The notes: a model not told the origin generated them from the letters alone. Positions 46,331 to 55,246 are shown, numbered from the stretch's first letter. The stretch is DNA of 64,000 nucleotides from Phaeobacter porticola (GCF_001888185.1 NZ_CP016364.1:186001-250000); one strand, 5' to 3'. Numbers and translations are program-made.

Positions 46331-47491
46331 ATGAAGACTTGGACAGCGGGGCTGGTTGGGGCGGCAATGGTAGCGGGGCTTGCGCCTCATGCGATGGCCG
46401 AAACGCAAGGTGTTAGTGACACTGAAATTGTATTGGGATCTGTCAATGATTTGAGCGGCATTTTTGCGGCGGTTGGTGTCCCGGCGGTAAACGGTGCCAA
46501 TCTGCGTTTCGACGAAGCCAATGCCAATGGCGGGGTTCATGGTCGCAAAATTCGTTTTGTAGTCGAGGACAATGGCTATCAGATTCCACGCGCGATGCAG
46601 GGCTACAATAAGTTGTTAAATCGCGACAAGGCCTTTGCAATGCTTTTGTCGCTTGGGACGCCTATGAACATTGCCGGTTTCAAATTGCTGGATCCCAAAG
46701 GTATTCCCAATATCAGTCCACTGACTGCTGCACGTCAGATGTTACAGGACCCGATTGAGAATAAATTCATCGGGTTTTCCAGCTACTATGATCAGGTTCA
46801 GGCTGGTGTGACCTATTTGGCGGATGAATTTGATGCCAAAGAGATTTGTTCGATGTACATCCCTTCGGATTTTGGCAAAGAGATTAAAGAAGGCAGTGAA
46901 GATATTGCCGCATCTCTTGGTTTGAGCTTTGCGGCCGAAACAACGCATAAACCGGACGAGCTTGATTTCGTCGGGTCGCTCACCAAGTTGAAGGCGTCAG
47001 GTTGTGATGTCGTGACAATGGCCCTTGGTGTGCGTCAGGGGATTACCGTCGTCGGCACCGCCAAGAAACTGGGTTGGAATGATGTTAAGTTCCTCAATAC
47101 CTCTGCCGGTTTCCTTGAGGTCGTGGCAGCCGTGCCGGGCGGCGTGACCGAGGGTCTCTATGCTGCGGCGGGCTGGGCAGATCTTATCGCCCGTTCTGAC
47201 GACGAGGCCCCAGCCAAGTTCATGGCCGACTACCAAGCCAAATTTGGCCAACCTGCGGGTGGATTTGCCATGCTGGGCTATAGTGCGGCCAATACGGTGG
47301 TGAACGCCCTAGAGGCGGCAGGGCCTGATCTGACCCATCAGAGCTTTATCAACGGAATGGAAAGTCTCGATTTCTTTGATGCGCTGACCGACACGCAGAT
47401 CACATACAGCCCGGACGACCACAGGGGAGCAGACGTTATTGTGATATCGGTGGTCGAAAATGGTGTTTGGAAAGAGCTGAGCCGCAAGTGA
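46331..47491 (+). CDS. Branched-chain-type ABC transporter substrate-binding protein
   Basis: 386 aa. Signal peptide 1-23 (LVGAAMVAGLAPHAMAE), then a type I periplasmic-binding fold of the LivK family: GVSDTEIVLGSVNDLSGIFA, GRKIRFVVEDNGYQIPRAMQ and DPKGIPNISPLTAARQM. Such domains bind amino acids, amides or aromatic acids. It is the last gene of the liv-ligase operon. A short GGCGC/GCGCC hairpin (46292-46305) between the ligase and this gene may stabilise its message. A larger hairpin follows at 47516. Confidence 0.9.
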   Translation: MKTWTAGLVGAAMVAGLAPHAMAETQGVSDTEIVLGSVNDLSGIFAAVGVPAVNGANLRFDEANANGGVHGRKIRFVVEDNGYQIPRAMQGYNKLLNRDKAFAMLLSLGTPMNIAGFKLLDPKGIPNISPLTAARQMLQDPIENKFIGFSSYYDQVQAGVTYLADEFDAKEICSMYIPSDFGKEIKEGSEDIAASLGLSFAAETTHKPDELDFVGSLTKLKASGCDVVTMALGVRQGITVVGTAKKLGWNDVKFLNTSAGFLEVVAAVPGGVTEGLYAAAGWADLIARSDDEAPAKFMADYQAKFGQPAGGFAMLGYSAANTVVNALEAAGPDLTHQSFINGMESLDFFDALTDTQITYSPDDHRGADVIVISVVENGVWKELSRK

Positions 47492-47515
47492 GGTCCGCAT
47501 TTGCGTAAATGGGGT

Positions 47516-47552
47516 CTGGATGGGTTGGCGGAGACATATTCCGCCAATCCAG
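47516..47552 (+). terminator. Probable terminator hairpin of the liv operon
   Basis: CTGGAT / TCCAG flanks and the strong TTGGCGGA (47525-47532) / TCCGCCAA (47540-47547) stem with a seven-base loop; the T-run is weak, so it may be a transcript-stabilising end formed by processing. Confidence 0.5.
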
Positions 47553-47652
47553 TTGAGACTGTGGATAGGCGATCAGGGTCTATCATGCAGGGACTTCATT
47601 CAATTCAAGTATTCATATATTATTCCTCATAGTTCACTGGGGGAGATCTATC

Positions 47653-48570
47653 ATGGTGGTGACACGGCGGCGTTTCATTCATAGCCTGGGGGCTGGAGTT
47701 GCCTTGGCCTCGGGCGGGCGCCTGTGGGCGGAAACACGGATCGCATTGGGTCGGGCCGAGATACTTAGCTTATCAGATGGTCAGATGCAGTTGCCGCCAT
47801 CCTTTTTATATGGGGACATAGACACGACATTGCTCGCCCCTGTGTTGGCAGAGCATGGGATGACCCCAACTGACCCGCTATTGCCTGACGTGAATGTGAC
47901 ATTGTTACGCGATGAAGACCGTGTTGTTCTCTTCGACACGGGGGCAGGGCCAGGGTTTCAAGAGGGCACTGGTTTGCTCCCCGATGCCTTGGCCGCAGTG
48001 GGAGTAAGGCCCGAAGACGTCACACATGTTGTCTTTACGCATTGTCACCCAGATCATCTCTGGGGGGTTCTGGACGACTTCGATGACCCTCTCTTTTTGA
48101 ATGCGCAGCATATGATGGGGCGTCAGGAATGGGACTATTGGTTTGATCGCAACACCGTCGACGCGATCGGCGATGAACGTGCGTCGATGGCCGTTGGTGC
48201 GCGACGGCGAATGGAAACCCTGGCCGAAGGTATTTCCTTTTTTGAAGACGGGATGGAGATCCTGCCTGGTGTGGCTGCGCGGGCGACGTTTGGGCACTCG
48301 CCTGGCCATATGTCGTTTGAGCTGGCCCAGGGCAGTGACAGTTTGATGGTGTTGGGTGATGCAGTCACAAATGCGCATGTCAGTTTTTCTGAACCAGGCT
48401 GGGAGATGGCTTCGGATCAGGACCCGACAGCTGCAGCGGAGGTGCGGCGGCGCCTGTTGCAATACCTGTCAGTGGAAAAGATGATGATCTTGGGCTATCA
48501 CTTACCCAATGGCGGAATAGGGCGCGTTGAATCTGTTGGCAGTGGCTACCGGTTTATACCGGGCACTTAG
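47653..48570 (+). CDS. Secreted metallo-beta-lactamase-fold hydrolase
   Basis: 305 aa. A Tat-type leader with twin arginine (TRRRFIHSLGAGVALASGG) is followed by the binuclear metal motif THCHPDHLWG and later GHSPGHMSF, GDAVTN and a C-terminal YHLPNGG His. The fold covers lactonases, lactamases and phosphodiesterases; the reaction is undefined. It may act on a lactone or ester in the periplasm. GGGGAGA lies seven bases before the ATG. The liv operon hairpin precedes it. Confidence 0.82.
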   Translation: MVVTRRRFIHSLGAGVALASGGRLWAETRIALGRAEILSLSDGQMQLPPSFLYGDIDTTLLAPVLAEHGMTPTDPLLPDVNVTLLRDEDRVVLFDTGAGPGFQEGTGLLPDALAAVGVRPEDVTHVVFTHCHPDHLWGVLDDFDDPLFLNAQHMMGRQEWDYWFDRNTVDAIGDERASMAVGARRRMETLAEGISFFEDGMEILPGVAARATFGHSPGHMSFELAQGSDSLMVLGDAVTNAHVSFSEPGWEMASDQDPTAAAEVRRRLLQYLSVEKMMILGYHLPNGGIGRVESVGSGYRFIPGT

Positions 48571-48643
48571 GTAAATTAACGACCGTCCTTTACATTTCTT
48601 AGCGTGACTTCGTATGGGCGATCAGTGGCCCTGTCACTTACAT

Positions 48644-49428
48644 GGCGTTGTTGCAGCACTCTGAGTGCTAAGGATTCACAACACGAATCCATGCGGCTAG
48701 ACAGGGCAGATGAACATGCCCGCACTTGGCCGCTACCGTACGACGCATTGGTCCAGCTAGAACGATGCGCTTAGAAAGCGCGGGTCGCTTCTGATCTGGT
48801 TGGGCAACGAGATGATCTGGCTCGCGCCGCAGGATAGCAGCCCCGGCCGCCCTGCGGTCTTCTCGGATGCGGCGATCCAGTTTGCCTGTCGATCAAGGTT
48901 CTGTTCAAGCTGCCCCTCCGGCAGACCGTCGGGAGGGGCACCAGCCTTTTGCACCTGGCGGGTCTGGACTGGCCCGTTCCGGATTTCTCTATGCTGGCCG
49001 TCCAGATCCCATATCGCCGCGCCGATGGGCCGCTGAACCTGCTTGCCCCCTCTCGGGACATCACTGTGTGATGCGCTGCCGGGCAGTGGACAGCACTGGG
49101 ATCAAGTTCCTTGGCGATGGTGAGTGGCAGGCCCGCAAGCACGGCGTTCAGGGGCGCGCCAATCACTGCCCGGTCTTACCGAACTTGTTGGGTCAGGTCC
49201 CCAAGGGCGAAGACATCGGCACCGTGATCGCCTCTCTCGGCGATGCTTAAAGGCATTCGGCGAGCGCAGTGCCGCAAGAGACCCCGACCGCCAAACCGGC
49301 GAAATCCACATCCGCATCGCACGCATCAACCGCTTCAACCCACGCGGCACCGCCGAGATCATCCGCGTCGCCTAAGTTCGGAGGGGAAAGCTGGAGACAG
49401 CCTCAACAGCCAGTTCTGCAAAAATGCC
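48644..49428 (+). mobile_element. Degenerate IS5-family insertion sequence
   Basis: Imperfect terminal inverted repeats GGCGTTGTTGCAGCACT (48644-48660) and AGTTCTGCAAAAATGCC (49412-49428) frame a broken transposase. Readable pieces are RYRTTHWSS, GRPAVFSDAAIQF, GLDWPVPDFSML, VDSTGIKFLGDGEWQARKHG, and the DDE-end block CLKAFGERSAARDPDR with AEIIRVA before a stop at 49375. The order matches an IS5 transposase of about 300 aa, but with stops, frame changes and internal deletions; the element is about 785 bases, below the usual 1.0-1.2 kb. No clean target duplication was seen. Confidence 0.8.
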
Positions 49429-49607
49429 CTTGCGACCTATCTTTGCGTATATGTTCGTTATTCAACCAAATCTTATAGACCGCATAGGTTGTATATTTTT
49501 GATGACTTTTATTGATTCGTATGGGATGGTTAATTTGTGGGTAATCAATTTGATCGGATGAGGGGTCTGGGTTCCGGTTGTATTGCTAGAGGTAATAGGT
49601 TTGGGAC

Positions 49608-51272
49608 ATGAAAAATAAACTTAGAATTCGCCATTTTGGCGCGTTTGGAGTTTTTCTGCCTAATGGAGGAAGTCTTCCTCTCGGGTCAAAGCACCAAGCA
49701 TTGTTAGCGCTATTGTCGACTGCAGAGGGTGGCGTTCGCACCCGGGCGTTTCTTGAACGCACCTTATGGGGGCTTGCACAGCCTGAGCAGGCAAAGGCCA
49801 GTTTGCGCACAGCTCTTTCAACGCTTCGACGGCACTTGGGGCGAGATTTGGCGGGGCTGCTTTCTGCAAATCGAGAGCGCGTTATTTTGGATCTCGCCAA
49901 TGTCGAGGTGGATGCAGATCCAAGCAAGGGCGATTTCATGGAGGGATTCGAACTTCCTCATGAAACCACCTTTGCGGTTTGGCTCGAACAACAGAGAAAT
50001 GATTTGTTTCGTGCTGATGCCCGTAACCGTGCGGCAACAGGAATGCTGCGAGATTACAGCCGTGCCGTGCTTGATAGCTTGTCTCCGCCAATCGCAGTTT
50101 TGCCCTTTGTCCACCGTGCAACAGGAGAGGCAAAATCGCCGCTGGGGGCCCTGCTGTCGGAGGAACTGGTACGTCACCTGTCGCGCAGCCATGCCTTTTG
50201 CGTGACTTCCTATCTTGCGTCACGACAATTCGATCCACATCAGGTCCGACCAAGCGAAGTGTATTCGGTTGCAGGTGCGAACTATCTCGTTTCTGGTACG
50301 GTGAATGTAACAGGACAGACCTACCGGCTTCAGGTTGACCTTCACGATGCAGAGCGTGAACGGGTGATATGGTCACGAGACTTTACCGAAACCTTGTCGG
50401 TTCTTACCAATGGGAACAGCAGCGCTCTGCGTGAGGTGACTGCGCAAATTGGTTGGACGGTCGTGGGTGAATCCGTGCGGCTTGTTGGCTTTCGCCCCCT
50501 GTCGAAACATGACAGTCACACGCTGTTGATGGCAGCAATTGCATTAATGCAGGACATGCAGATGTCCCAGTTCAACCAAGCGCAGGATATTCTGGCGGTC
50601 TTGCTGGAGCGCGAAGTGCAGCACCCGGTTGCGCTGACCTGGATGGCGATGTGGCATGTGATGCGCGTCCAAAAAGGGTTCTCGACTGACCGGCAACTGG
50701 ATGCACATCTGGCCAATCAGCTGGTCGCTGCGGCGTTGGCCCAGGATCCGTCGTTCTCATTGGCGCTGACCGTGCGTGGGTTGATTGCCAGCCATCTGAT
50801 GTTCCGTTTTGATCTGGCGCAGGATTCCTATGATCTTGCTCTGAAAGATAATCCAAACGAGGCACTTGCCCTGTTGCTGAAGGGAACAACCCTAGCCTAC
50901 CAGGACAAACCAGAGGACGCTGTACAGCTGACGGATGCTGCGCGCAGGTTGTCCCCCTTGGGGCCTCAGCGCTACTATTTCGACTCGTTGTCTGCGACGA
51001 CCAATCTTGGTGCCCAGAATTATGAGCGTGCTGTCCGCCTCGCTGATCGGTCCTTGCAAGCCAACCCTACGTTTCCGGCGACCCTACGGGCCAAGGCGAT
51101 TGCTTTGCAGGCTATGGGGCAGCAGAGCGACGCGCGCGACGTGGTGAAATCCTTGATGGCGGTTCAGCCTGAGTTCAGTATCTCGCTTTATGAAAAGGAG
51201 CACGCCGCCGCCAGTGCTCCGTTCGGCAAGGACTGGAGCCAAGCTCTGAAAACCGCAGGGGTGCCAGCCTAA
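49608..51272 (+). CDS. SARP/CadC-like regulator with DNA-binding, TolB-N-like and TPR regions
   Basis: 554 aa. Residues about 1-95 form an OmpR/SARP-type winged helix (LRIRHFGAFGVFLPNGG; ASLRTALSTLRRHLG). Residues about 160-290 hold an IAVLPFVHRAT block resembling the TolB N-terminal domain often found in CadC-like regulators. The C-terminal half (about 300-540) is alpha-helical with TPR-like repeats. No membrane helix or kinase domain was seen. It lies alone between the IS remnant and an oxidoreductase; target and signal unknown. Confidence 0.72.
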   Translation: MKNKLRIRHFGAFGVFLPNGGSLPLGSKHQALLALLSTAEGGVRTRAFLERTLWGLAQPEQAKASLRTALSTLRRHLGRDLAGLLSANRERVILDLANVEVDADPSKGDFMEGFELPHETTFAVWLEQQRNDLFRADARNRAATGMLRDYSRAVLDSLSPPIAVLPFVHRATGEAKSPLGALLSEELVRHLSRSHAFCVTSYLASRQFDPHQVRPSEVYSVAGANYLVSGTVNVTGQTYRLQVDLHDAERERVIWSRDFTETLSVLTNGNSSALREVTAQIGWTVVGESVRLVGFRPLSKHDSHTLLMAAIALMQDMQMSQFNQAQDILAVLLEREVQHPVALTWMAMWHVMRVQKGFSTDRQLDAHLANQLVAAALAQDPSFSLALTVRGLIASHLMFRFDLAQDSYDLALKDNPNEALALLLKGTTLAYQDKPEDAVQLTDAARRLSPLGPQRYYFDSLSATTNLGAQNYERAVRLADRSLQANPTFPATLRAKAIALQAMGQQSDARDVVKSLMAVQPEFSISLYEKEHAAASAPFGKDWSQALKTAGVPA

Positions 51273-51414
51273 TATCCATGAGCCGTCGCAAGATTTGCAC
51301 AGGCGGGGTGAAATATGATTGAGATGGGAAGGACTTGCGTGTTCTTCCCATCTCCGCTTTTGTGACGGCATGTTGGCGCGTGCGCTAGGCGCTGCAGGTA
51401 TAGAGGATCCGGAC

Positions 51415-52404
51415 ATGAAAGCGATTACATATCGGGCGTTTGGCCCCGCTGAGACGGTGTTGCATCTGGAAGAGATGCCCGACATTCCGCCCGGCCCCGG
51501 TGAACTGCGTGTTGATCTGGCGTACTCCGGTGTGAACCCTTCGGATGTCAAGGCAAGGGCTGGGGCCCGTGCGGGCGCTACCGAACTCCCCTATCCGACA
51601 ATCATTCCCCACAGCGATGGATCCGGCGTAGTCGCAGAGGTCGGCGAGGGTGTGGATCCGGCTCGCATCGGAACGACGGTCTGGATTTGGAACGGCCAAT
51701 GGCAACGACCCTTTGGCACCGCTGCAACGTCTATCACATTGCCGTCGGAGCAGGCTGTTACGCTGCCCGCAGGGTTGGATCTGGCACAGGGGGCTGGGTT
51801 GGGTATTCCGGCGCTGACGGCGGCTCATGCGGTGTTTTCGGGCGGTGAGCTTGAGGGCAGGACAGTCCTGGTTCAAGGAGGAGCAGGTACTGTAGGTTTG
51901 CTTGCGGTGCAGTTTGCAAAATGGGGAGGTGCCCGTGTCATCGCGACATGTTCGCCATTGGCTTTCGAACGTGTTCTGGAGGCAGGTGCAGATAGCGTGC
52001 TCGATTACAACGCTGCAGATCTGGCGGATCAGATTCTGGAAGCAAATGGTGGCAAACCTGTCCAGCAGATTGTCGAGGTCGAATTCGGTGTCAACTGTGA
52101 GGTGGATACTGCGGTGATCGCGCCAAATGGACGTATCACTGCCTATGGATCGGCCAAGGAAATGTCGCCAAGCCTGCCGTTCTATCCCCTTATGTTTAAA
52201 GCGGTAACGCTGGAGATGTCGCTAGTGTATCTGCTGCCATCTGCGACGCGCCAAACTGCAATTAACCGGATCAATCGTGCTGCTGAACAAGGGGCGCTTT
52301 CCCTGCCAGTTGCAGGGGTCTTTAACCTTGTGGATACGGCTAAGGCGCATCAGGCGGTTGAGCACGGAAATCGTGCTGGATCTATCCTGGTAAAGACCTG
52401 TTGA
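51415..52404 (+). CDS. Zinc-free medium-chain quinone oxidoreductase (Zta1/crystallin-like)
   Basis: 329 aa from ATG 51415 with AGAGGAT six bases upstream; an upstream in-frame ATG is inside non-family sequence. AYSGVNPSDVKARAG and PHSDGSGVVAEVGEGV mark the quinone-oxidoreductase branch of the MDR family. The NADPH fold LVQGGAGTVGLLAVQ is present and the structural zinc Cys cluster is absent. It probably reduces quinones or enals with NADPH. The last host gene before the tRNA/prophage. Confidence 0.85.
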   Translation: MKAITYRAFGPAETVLHLEEMPDIPPGPGELRVDLAYSGVNPSDVKARAGARAGATELPYPTIIPHSDGSGVVAEVGEGVDPARIGTTVWIWNGQWQRPFGTAATSITLPSEQAVTLPAGLDLAQGAGLGIPALTAAHAVFSGGELEGRTVLVQGGAGTVGLLAVQFAKWGGARVIATCSPLAFERVLEAGADSVLDYNAADLADQILEANGGKPVQQIVEVEFGVNCEVDTAVIAPNGRITAYGSAKEMSPSLPFYPLMFKAVTLEMSLVYLLPSATRQTAINRINRAAEQGALSLPVAGVFNLVDTAKAHQAVEHGNRAGSILVKTC

Positions 52405-52541
52405 CGCCAATCAGGGCAGGTCTGCTGGAGACCTGTCCCGATCAGAACTCGGCTGATGAAATAAGGAAACGGCAAAACGGCATTTTTTCCAAAAATCCTC
52501 TTGCGCCTTCCGGAGTCTGCTATTAGACAGCCGCTCACCGA

Positions 52542-52616
52542 TGGGGTGTGGCCAAGTGGTAAGGCAACAGTTTTTGGTACTGAAGATCGTAGGTTCGAAT
52601 CCTACCACCCCAGCCA
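52542..52616 (+). tRNA. tRNA-Gln (anticodon UUG), CCA encoded; prophage attachment target
   Basis: Folds as a cloverleaf: acceptor TGGGGTG/CACCCCA, D-arm GCCAAGTGGTAAGGC, anticodon TTG at 52574-52576 in the loop, T-arm GTAGGTTCGAATCCTAC, then G and encoded CCA. The base pair at 27-43 is mismatched (A-A). It is followed at once by a UUCG-loop terminator and a tyrosine integrase gene, the classic layout of a phage integrated at the tRNA 3' end. Confidence 0.94.
52590..52616 (+). other. Presumed attL core within the tRNA-Gln 3' end
   Basis: Placed here only because the integrase gene abuts this tRNA. The T-arm/acceptor 3' segment is the usual crossover site and would be duplicated at the right prophage end, outside this window. 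Confidence 0.4.
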
Positions 52617-52641
52617 TTTTCCTAGTGATTTAGTTTGTCGA

Positions 52642-52665
52642 AAATACTCCTTCGGGAGTATTTTT
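52642..52665 (+). terminator. Rho-independent terminator after tRNA-Gln
   Basis: A perfect nine-base stem AAATACTCC / GGAGTATTT capped by a TTCG tetraloop and followed by T residues (52661-52665), 26 bases after the tRNA. Confidence 0.9.
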
Positions 52666-52724
52666 CGTTTATAATCAGTCACATATGGAAATTGTTAAAA
52701 CTGCACCTTGTGGTTTTGTCTCAT

Positions 52725-52760
52725 ATCCCGCAACAAATCCCGCAACAAATCCCGCAACAT
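52725..52760 (+). repeat. Three tandem 12-bp repeats next to the attachment site
   Basis: Unit ATCCCGCAACAA at 52725-52736 and 52737-52748, with ATCCCGCAACAT at 52749-52760. They lie between the tRNA and the likely integrase start, where integrase arm-type sites or excisionase sites usually occur. They would encode a Pro-Ala-Thr-Asn repeat if translation began at the earlier ATG (52685). Confidence 0.6.
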
Positions 52761-52786
52761 TTTGCCAATTTGGGCAGGGGAAACGT

Positions 52787-54115
52787 ATGGGAATAACGTG
52801 TGATCGGGGGCGCTGGTATTGGGTCAAGCGCATTCCAAATCGTTTCTATGGATTGGTCCTTGGGGCTGATGGTAAGCCCGTTAAGCAGGTCAGGCAGGCG
52901 CTGCACACTGCGGACCGGCTTGAAGCTCAAATCCGGGGGTCACAGATCGAGGTTGAAAGGCTGGCGGAGTGGGAAGCTCTGGCCGCCGGAAACACTGATA
53001 GTGCAAAGCGCCACTATGAGGCCGCGCAGGGACTAGCGCGGGCGCGGGGCTATTCTTACCGCCTGATGTCCGAAATGGCGAACAGCGACCCTAAAGAGCT
53101 TGCTGAGCGCATCCTTTCAGTGTCCGGCTCATCTCATTCCAGCCGCGTGGCAGCGCGAGCGCTGGTGGGCACGATCGATGAGGTGCTGCCGACACTTCTG
53201 GAAATGCGAGATGACTATTTTGAGATGACAAAGAGCAGGCATCTCAAAAAATCAGAGCGGCAGTATCACCGTTGGAAACTGCCACGCAATCGTGCGGTCA
53301 AGAATTTCATAGATGTGGTTTCCCAAAGGGACGCGCAGGGTAAGCCGGTGTTGGTCTCAATTGACCGCTACACCCCAGACGACACACTAAAATTCCGCAA
53401 CTGGTGGGCTGAGCGCCTAGAGGCGGAGGGCTTGGACATCGAAACCCCCAATAAGGACTTCGGGCACCTGGCTGAGATGTTCGGCACATGGGCTAAGCTA
53501 AAAAAGCGCGATATGCCGAATCCATTTGCAGGGCTGAGATTTGAGAACAGGCGCAACAAAAACAAAACCAAACACCCGCCGTTTTCGCGGTCTTGGGTTG
53601 AGGGGCGATTGCTCGCGGACGGTGCGTTGGATGGCATGAACGATGAGCAGCGCGATATATTCCTGATGACCATAAACACGGGCGTGCGGCCCTCGGAAAT
53701 CACCGATGCGCCGCTGTCTGATTTTGTGCTGGATGGCCCGGTGCCGTTCTTGCGCGTTGCGCCCCATGGGCGCGAATTGAAAGTTGCGCACACTGAGCGG
53801 GATATTCCCTTGCTGGGAATCTCGCTTGAGGCTGCAAAGCGGATTGTGGGCCGTGGCGGAATTGAGCGCTATGCACAGAATGCAGGTTCCTGGTCGGCTG
53901 CGGCCAACAAGTATTTGCGGACCAACGCGCTCAAGGAAACGCCAAACCACGTCGCTTATTCGGTTCGGCACTATGTTGAGGATGAGTTGTTAGCCGCTGG
54001 CGTCGATGACAGGGTGCGGGCGGATATCTTAGGTCATGAATACAAGCGACCCAGCTATGGCAGTGGCGGTGCTTTGATTGGGCGCCATAAGGCGCTAGCG
54101 CTGATAGCTCTTTGA
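52787..54115 (+). CDS. Phage tyrosine recombinase (integrase)
   Basis: 442 aa from ATG 52787 with AGGGGAAAC just upstream; an in-frame ATG at 52685 would add 34 residues made partly of the 12-bp repeat and is disfavoured. The N-terminal MGITCDRGRWYWVKRIPNRF resembles arm-binding domains of proteobacterial integrases. Catalytic residues: first Arg in TGVRPSEI, second box YSVRHYVEDELLAAG (Arg present, the usual His replaced by Tyr), LGH and a terminal Tyr candidate in RPSYGSGG. It integrates at the adjacent tRNA-Gln. Its 3' end overlaps the convergent 54095 gene by 21 bases. Confidence 0.9.
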   Translation: MGITCDRGRWYWVKRIPNRFYGLVLGADGKPVKQVRQALHTADRLEAQIRGSQIEVERLAEWEALAAGNTDSAKRHYEAAQGLARARGYSYRLMSEMANSDPKELAERILSVSGSSHSSRVAARALVGTIDEVLPTLLEMRDDYFEMTKSRHLKKSERQYHRWKLPRNRAVKNFIDVVSQRDAQGKPVLVSIDRYTPDDTLKFRNWWAERLEAEGLDIETPNKDFGHLAEMFGTWAKLKKRDMPNPFAGLRFENRRNKNKTKHPPFSRSWVEGRLLADGALDGMNDEQRDIFLMTINTGVRPSEITDAPLSDFVLDGPVPFLRVAPHGRELKVAHTERDIPLLGISLEAAKRIVGRGGIERYAQNAGSWSAAANKYLRTNALKETPNHVAYSVRHYVEDELLAAGVDDRVRADILGHEYKRPSYGSGGALIGRHKALALIAL

Positions 54116-54301
54116 CCGGCGTGACTTTGCGGCCATCTCTTTCGCAGTCGCCAAGGCGCGTGACATAGCCGTTGATTGCTGTTGTGCGATGCGCACCTGT
54201 TCCTCCATGGCGATGAACGCTGGTAGGAACTCTTCACCATAGCGATCAACAAGCTCGGCTGCGCCGTGCATCGCTTTTGTGAAGAGTTCAAGATCGCTCA
54301 T
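54095..54301 (-). CDS. Small phage protein, predicted coiled coil
   Basis: 68 aa (MSDLELFTKAMHGAAELVDR...). Entirely helical, charged, with a heptad-like EEQVRIAQQQSTAMSRALATA stretch. Last gene of the leftward early operon; the ribosome site is weak. Function unknown. Confidence 0.6.
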   Translation of the reverse strand: MSDLELFTKAMHGAAELVDRYGEEFLPAFIAMEEQVRIAQQQSTAMSRALATAKEMAAKSRRSKSYQR

Positions 54302-54337
54302 GGTTCTAAATCAGGGTGCGGTTAGGGGATTGTTGGG

Positions 54338-54529
54338 TTAATCTGCGGGGTGAAATTCAAGAACCAATTCGTTCGGCTCTTCGGGTTTGCCGTTTGTCGT
54401 CCGTGAAATCCCATCCTTGCAGGGAATGACGCGCATGCGGCCGATGTCGCTATCGACTGTAAAAATGGGCAGGTCGCCGTGCTTTTGCTGTTCCAGCTGA
54501 AGCTGTGCGATGAGTGCGGAAATCTTCAT
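54338..54529 (-). CDS. Small phage protein of unknown function
   Basis: 63 aa from ATG 54529 (MKISALIAQL...), chosen because GGAGAGAG precedes it; an ATG five codons upstream has no such site. The sequence resembles small phage proteins with a KISELIAQLQ-like start and an acidic C-terminus, function unknown. Part of the leftward operon. Confidence 0.65.
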   Translation of the reverse strand: MKISALIAQLQLEQQKHGDLPIFTVDSDIGRMRVIPCKDGISRTTNGKPEEPNELVLEFHPAD

Positions 54530-54553
54530 ATCTCTCTCCATCAAAGGGGTGAT

Positions 54554-54829
54554 TTATGGATTGACGCGGATCGCATAGACCTCGACCGGATCGGGGCCAA
54601 AATGCGGGTGCGTGATTGTGGTCTTGCGATAGCCGCGCCATTGGCGTGTGATCCGGCGACTGGTGTCGCCTTTCGGCGGGTATCCCTTGGCGAGTTCGAT
54701 CCCGTCATATTCGCGACCTTCTATCCGCTTGACCCAGAAGGGCGTAGCCAGCCGGTATTCCTCGACCTTCTCGCCACTCTTGATCTGGTCGAAATATACG
54801 CCCTTCAAGGGCAGGTGCAGGGTGGCCAT
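54554..54829 (-). CDS. ASCH-domain phage protein
   Basis: 91 aa. LPLKGVYFDQIKSGEKVEEY is the ASCH/PUA-like N-terminal strand-helix, followed by an Arg/Tyr-rich nucleic-acid-facing surface. ASCH proteins bind RNA or modified nucleosides. Preceded by GGAGG. Member of the leftward early operon. Confidence 0.75.
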   Translation of the reverse strand: MATLHLPLKGVYFDQIKSGEKVEEYRLATPFWVKRIEGREYDGIELAKGYPPKGDTSRRITRQWRGYRKTTITHPHFGPDPVEVYAIRVNP

Positions 54830-54869
54830 GGCTTCCTCCGGTGCGTTTCGGAGTTGGGGTTAGGTGGAG

Positions 54870-55040
54870 TTACTTGCGCCGCTTGCTTTTCAGCATCCGG
54901 CGAAGGCTACGGCTGTTGCCTTCTGGCGTCGGCCTAGGCTCTGGGGTGAACACGACAAAATCTGAGAACCCGCAGGTTTCGCAGGCACGCAACTTCTCAC
55001 GCCAAGCGCCGCAACCTTCGCAAACTCGTAAATCTCTCAT
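54870..55040 (-). CDS. Small phage zinc-ribbon protein
   Basis: 56 aa (MRDLRVCEGC...). Two CxxC-type pairs (CEGC and CETC) 14 residues apart form a zinc ribbon; the tail is basic (RRMLKSKRRK) and may bind DNA or RNA. GGAGG sits six bases before the ATG; a longer frame upstream is not believed. Confidence 0.65.
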   Translation of the reverse strand: MRDLRVCEGCGAWREKLRACETCGFSDFVVFTPEPRPTPEGNSRSLRRMLKSKRRK

Positions 55041-55072
55041 ATCGGCCTCCGGTGCGTTTCGGGGCTGGTGGG

Positions 55073-55201
55073 TCAGCCTGCAAAGGCGTTGATGGCGTAT
55101 ATTGCAAGCCAGATTAGGCCGCCGAAAATGGCGAGCTTGGCGATGATCGCGAAGATCATGATGTTGCGGGTGCGGGCGAAATGTCGGTCGAAGTTGTCCA
55201 T
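55073..55201 (-). CDS. Small phage membrane protein
   Basis: 42 aa (MDNFDRHFAR...AFAG). A polar N-terminus with several Arg is followed by one hydrophobic helix (IMIFAIIAKLAIFGGLIWLA). GGAGAAC lies before the ATG. Short single-helix phage proteins can be holin-like or superinfection factors; no family recognised. Confidence 0.6.
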   Translation of the reverse strand: MDNFDRHFARTRNIMIFAIIAKLAIFGGLIWLAIYAINAFAG

Positions 55202-55246
55202 TGAGTTCTCCATCAAGGGGGTGCGTTTTCCGGGCCATACGGCGGC

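Noticed and set aside
48635-49437. Target-site duplication around the IS5 remnant
   Set aside because: Flanks share only scattered bases (CTTAC versus CTTGC), not enough to claim.
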